Source: CAMTWZ01 sp041749075 (lineage in GTDB: Bacteria; Bacteroidota; Rhodothermia; Balneolales; HLUCCA01). From it: a stretch of DNA of 64,000 nt. The translations under genes were made by a program, and so were the position numbers. Of the stretch, positions 63,101-64,000 are shown in pieces. Position 1 is the first letter of the stretch. Each line of letters begins with the position of its first letter. The DNA is taken from NCBI GenBank assembly GCA_041749075.1, contig JBGTBY010000023.1, positions 1-64,000 on the forward strand, given 5' to 3'. The notes under the pieces were generated by a model. The model was not told the origin of the DNA. It did not search any database and saw only the letters and a list, made by a program, of their open reading frames with translations.

Positions 63101-64000
63101 TCTTTCGGGTCCGGCATCGGTCACTGCGGGTTCTTCGAGCGGTAACTTCACAATTACGATCCGCGACGGAAACGGAAATCCCGTTAATGTTGCCGCCAAC
63201 ACCACATTCAGCCTGGCCACGGCCGATGAATCGGGCACGGCGACCTTCGCGCCGACCTCGGTGACAGTCAATGCGGGCTCTTCGAGTGCCACCTTCACCT
63301 ACGCCAACACGAAAGTCGGCGATGGCACGCACACCATCACCGCGACCCGTACGGGCGGGGACGCGCTTCCGGGTGCAACATTCGACACCCATGACATTAC
63401 GGTGAGCGCGGCGGCGGCCTCGCAATATCTGGTGAGCTCGTCGACGAGTTCGCCGGTGGCCGGAGCGGCGGTGACGATCACCGCGCAGCTGGCCGACCAG
63501 TACGGCAATCCGGTATCCACGTCGAATCAGACGGTGAGCTGGACCAAGAGCGATGGCAACGGCTCGTTCGCCACGGCGACCAGCACGACCAACGGCTCTG
63601 GGGTGGCCACGGTGGTGTTCACGACCCATACGGCGGCGGGCACGTCCACGACGGTGACAGCAACGACGTCGTCGATCACCGGAACCACCGGGACGATCAC
63701 CACGGGCGCGGGGACCCCGGATGCGATCACGTTGAGCGGTCCGGCGAGTGTGACGGCGGGTTCAGCGAGCGGCAATTTTACGATCCAGGTGGTCGACGGA
63801 AACGGAAATCCCGTTAATGTGGCCGCCAACACCACATTCAGCCTGGCCACGGCCGATGAATCCGGAACGGCGACCTTCGCCCCCACATCCGTCACAGTGA
63901 CTGCAGGAAGTTCGTCCGCCACCTTCACCTACGCCAACACGAAAGTCGGCGATGGCACGCACACCATCACCGCGACCCGTACGGGCGGGGACGCGCTTCC
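60168..64000 (+). CDS. large Ig-repeat surface adhesin (runs off window)
   Basis: The frame is open from ATG 60168 through the last base, at least 1277 codons; the end lies beyond the window. A signal peptide (ending AAYGQ) precedes an N-terminal domain with SNGQLILDPNGDGFVSKSS that resembles carbohydrate- or cell-associated proteins. Repeated Ig-like (Big-type) domains follow, with TAGSSSGNFTI, DGNGNPVN and ATADESGTATFAP motifs. The last two units (63102 onward) repeat with a 630-base period. The gene follows the double-OmpA gene by 13 bases. It is probably a fibrous adhesin; whether it ends in a sorting tail cannot be seen. Assembly of the repeats may be collapsed. Confidence 0.85.
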   Translation, partial: MKRNYTLFALLLLLIPGAAYGQTYGQIFKPATGTKSNGQLILDPNGDGFVSKSSCGLAGFTGSCTDDLTWSEIPFYSLPTPITEPLNDLRTGGGGGHTDIVAGVDDSGSMLWSDGTYLYLRMRIKTASSASKGYTFLFNTEIDNFGTVNSGNPGFQYEILLQTGGGIAGVNIFDYRSDPDNNTAYHRYSIDTHFQKSVSGNDIITGEPAYFYTFYVPWSKLAEIGFTSDTPFRAAGATITNASGGINGVVSDINGVNDATFASPFAALMAVIGTFPPSTGDGVQSGGFAPSRANAPVISTSPTINTTSIAGFSTEPDLSGINLFKSTDGGTNWTSLTSSGFSYNSGAGTWSVTVNPANFAQGNLIRATANATGKTESMPSNQRIVGGVQSCFVPAPVITTRSNGNPKSLSGTFNNPLVSPIVANTVEIKLYEQNTTTGNITEIIGPSKPHYVTSAGTWEYIHSLGGGNINTGIFLVTATYNSCESGFSSVSSGGATVTPAPTITTTNVNASTSSTNVTVRSNYTSSTLRLYVNGALVTSSPSAIALNGTHTFTIANGFIEGDRITARAQSNTATHALSNVSNEVVVGAAVGSETSGAPAITGSYVAGGTTVTGTSGELPGSTIFVYQGSTQIGTAVVNAFGGWSATVTALQTGWVITAKAQASGELLSPSSNSVTVLAAPISTPSITTSPIYPSLTSVTINVSNTQGTTTVYADGNALGTVSGGVLTVTGATQLGFIREGVVIYAYNVVNGATSAISNLVTVSKLPPSQISVIASPSSPFAGDNSTVYATITDAFGAPGGSGVNVTFSIVSGNGTLIGTTTVATNSFGQASIPYQTFGTVETAVIQAAVGVSYSGTVSITSTTPPTRPDPVTLTPANGATGVALNATVSVSFDQDIATSDLTSLTIRDAQNNIVGSVSGSLSGTGNRLLTIAHAAFVDGKTYTVTVPGFSVLNAAGQGNPAVSWSFSTPALPVPHVVDLSGPASVTAGSSSGNFTITIRDGNGNPVNVAANTTFSLATADESGTATFAPTSVTVNAGSSSATFTYANTKVGDGTHTITATRTGGDALPGATFDTHDITVSAAAASQYLVSSSTSSPVAGAAVTITAQLADQYGNPVSTSNQTVSWTKSDGNGSFATATSTTNGSGVATVVFTTHTAAGTSTTVTATTSSITGTTGTITTGAGTPDAITLSGPASVTAGSASGNFTIQVVDGNGNPVNVAANTTFSLATADESGTATFAPTSVTVTAGSSSATFTYANTKVGDGTHTITATRTGGDAL
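63102..64000 (+). repeat. tandem 630-bp coding repeat (two Ig-like domains per unit)
   Basis: Unit 1 (63102-63731) and unit 2 (63732 to the window end) start with LSGPASVTAGS and are nearly identical from 63165/63795 onward. The DNA is almost unchanged over about 205 bases, for example the stretch encoding NTTFSLATADESG. Each unit holds two different Ig-like domains. The array probably continues past the window. Confidence 0.9.

Overview
The window looks like a chromosomal segment of a non-phototrophic member of the FCB superphylum outside the classical gut Bacteroidales. A Balneolota, Rhodothermota or Ignavibacteriota-like lineage fits best. The reasons are four large secreted proteins ending in an NYPNPFNP...-type C-terminal sorting domain (type IX secretion or equivalent), two beta-barrel receptors with an N-terminal carboxypeptidase-regulatory-like domain, a signal-peptide-extended Amt transporter, and a base composition close to half G+C with few strong Shine-Dalgarno sites. 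The exact phylum is inference; no rRNA gene is present.

Layout. 1-7.6 kb: the 5' end of an IS3-like transposase, an Avd-like four-helix-bundle protein, two paralogous small outer-membrane barrels, a MITE-like hairpin, tRNA-Leu(UAA), a PrlF-YhaV toxin-antitoxin pair with a 39-bp palindromic operator, a large outer-membrane barrel protein and a phosphoglucomutase/phosphomannomutase. 7.6-31.4 kb: a beta-mannan utilisation locus in two convergent operons plus a ROK-family regulator. The plus operon encodes a TonB-dependent receptor, a surface beta-helix protein, an SSS symporter, a GH130 mannosylglucose phosphorylase, a cellobiose 2-epimerase, a GH26 mannanase, a broken CE2 acetyl esterase and a GH5_7 mannanase. 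The minus operon encodes a GH5-like multidomain enzyme, a second GH26, an aldo/keto reductase, a metallophosphoesterase, a sulfatase and a cupin phosphomannose isomerase.

Logic of the locus. Surface GH26/GH5 enzymes cut mannan (with esterase and sulfatase removing decorations), the receptor and symporter import oligosaccharides, the epimerase converts mannobiose to mannosyl-glucose, and the phosphorylase releases mannose 1-phosphate and glucose. The mutase (5.8-7.6 kb) and cupin isomerase then lead to fructose 6-phosphate. No SusD homologue is visible; a sorting-tail beta-helix protein occupies its usual place.

31.4-46 kb: an M28 peptidase, a secreted endonuclease I, a histidine kinase/response regulator pair, Amt and a TorF-like porin, then RarA, acyl-CoA carboxylase beta subunit, an acidic unknown protein, a solo ABC ATPase and an M29 aminopeptidase preceded by an exact 8 x 8-bp tandem array. 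46-64 kb: a 1912-residue mosaic surface protein, a Rieske oxygenase, a housekeeping run (Rel, HU, RuvX, Def, Fmt), an ankyrin protein, a double-OmpA-domain protein and a very large Ig-repeat adhesin running off the window.

Most other long reading frames are shadows of these genes. No CRISPR array, rRNA or replication origin is visible.
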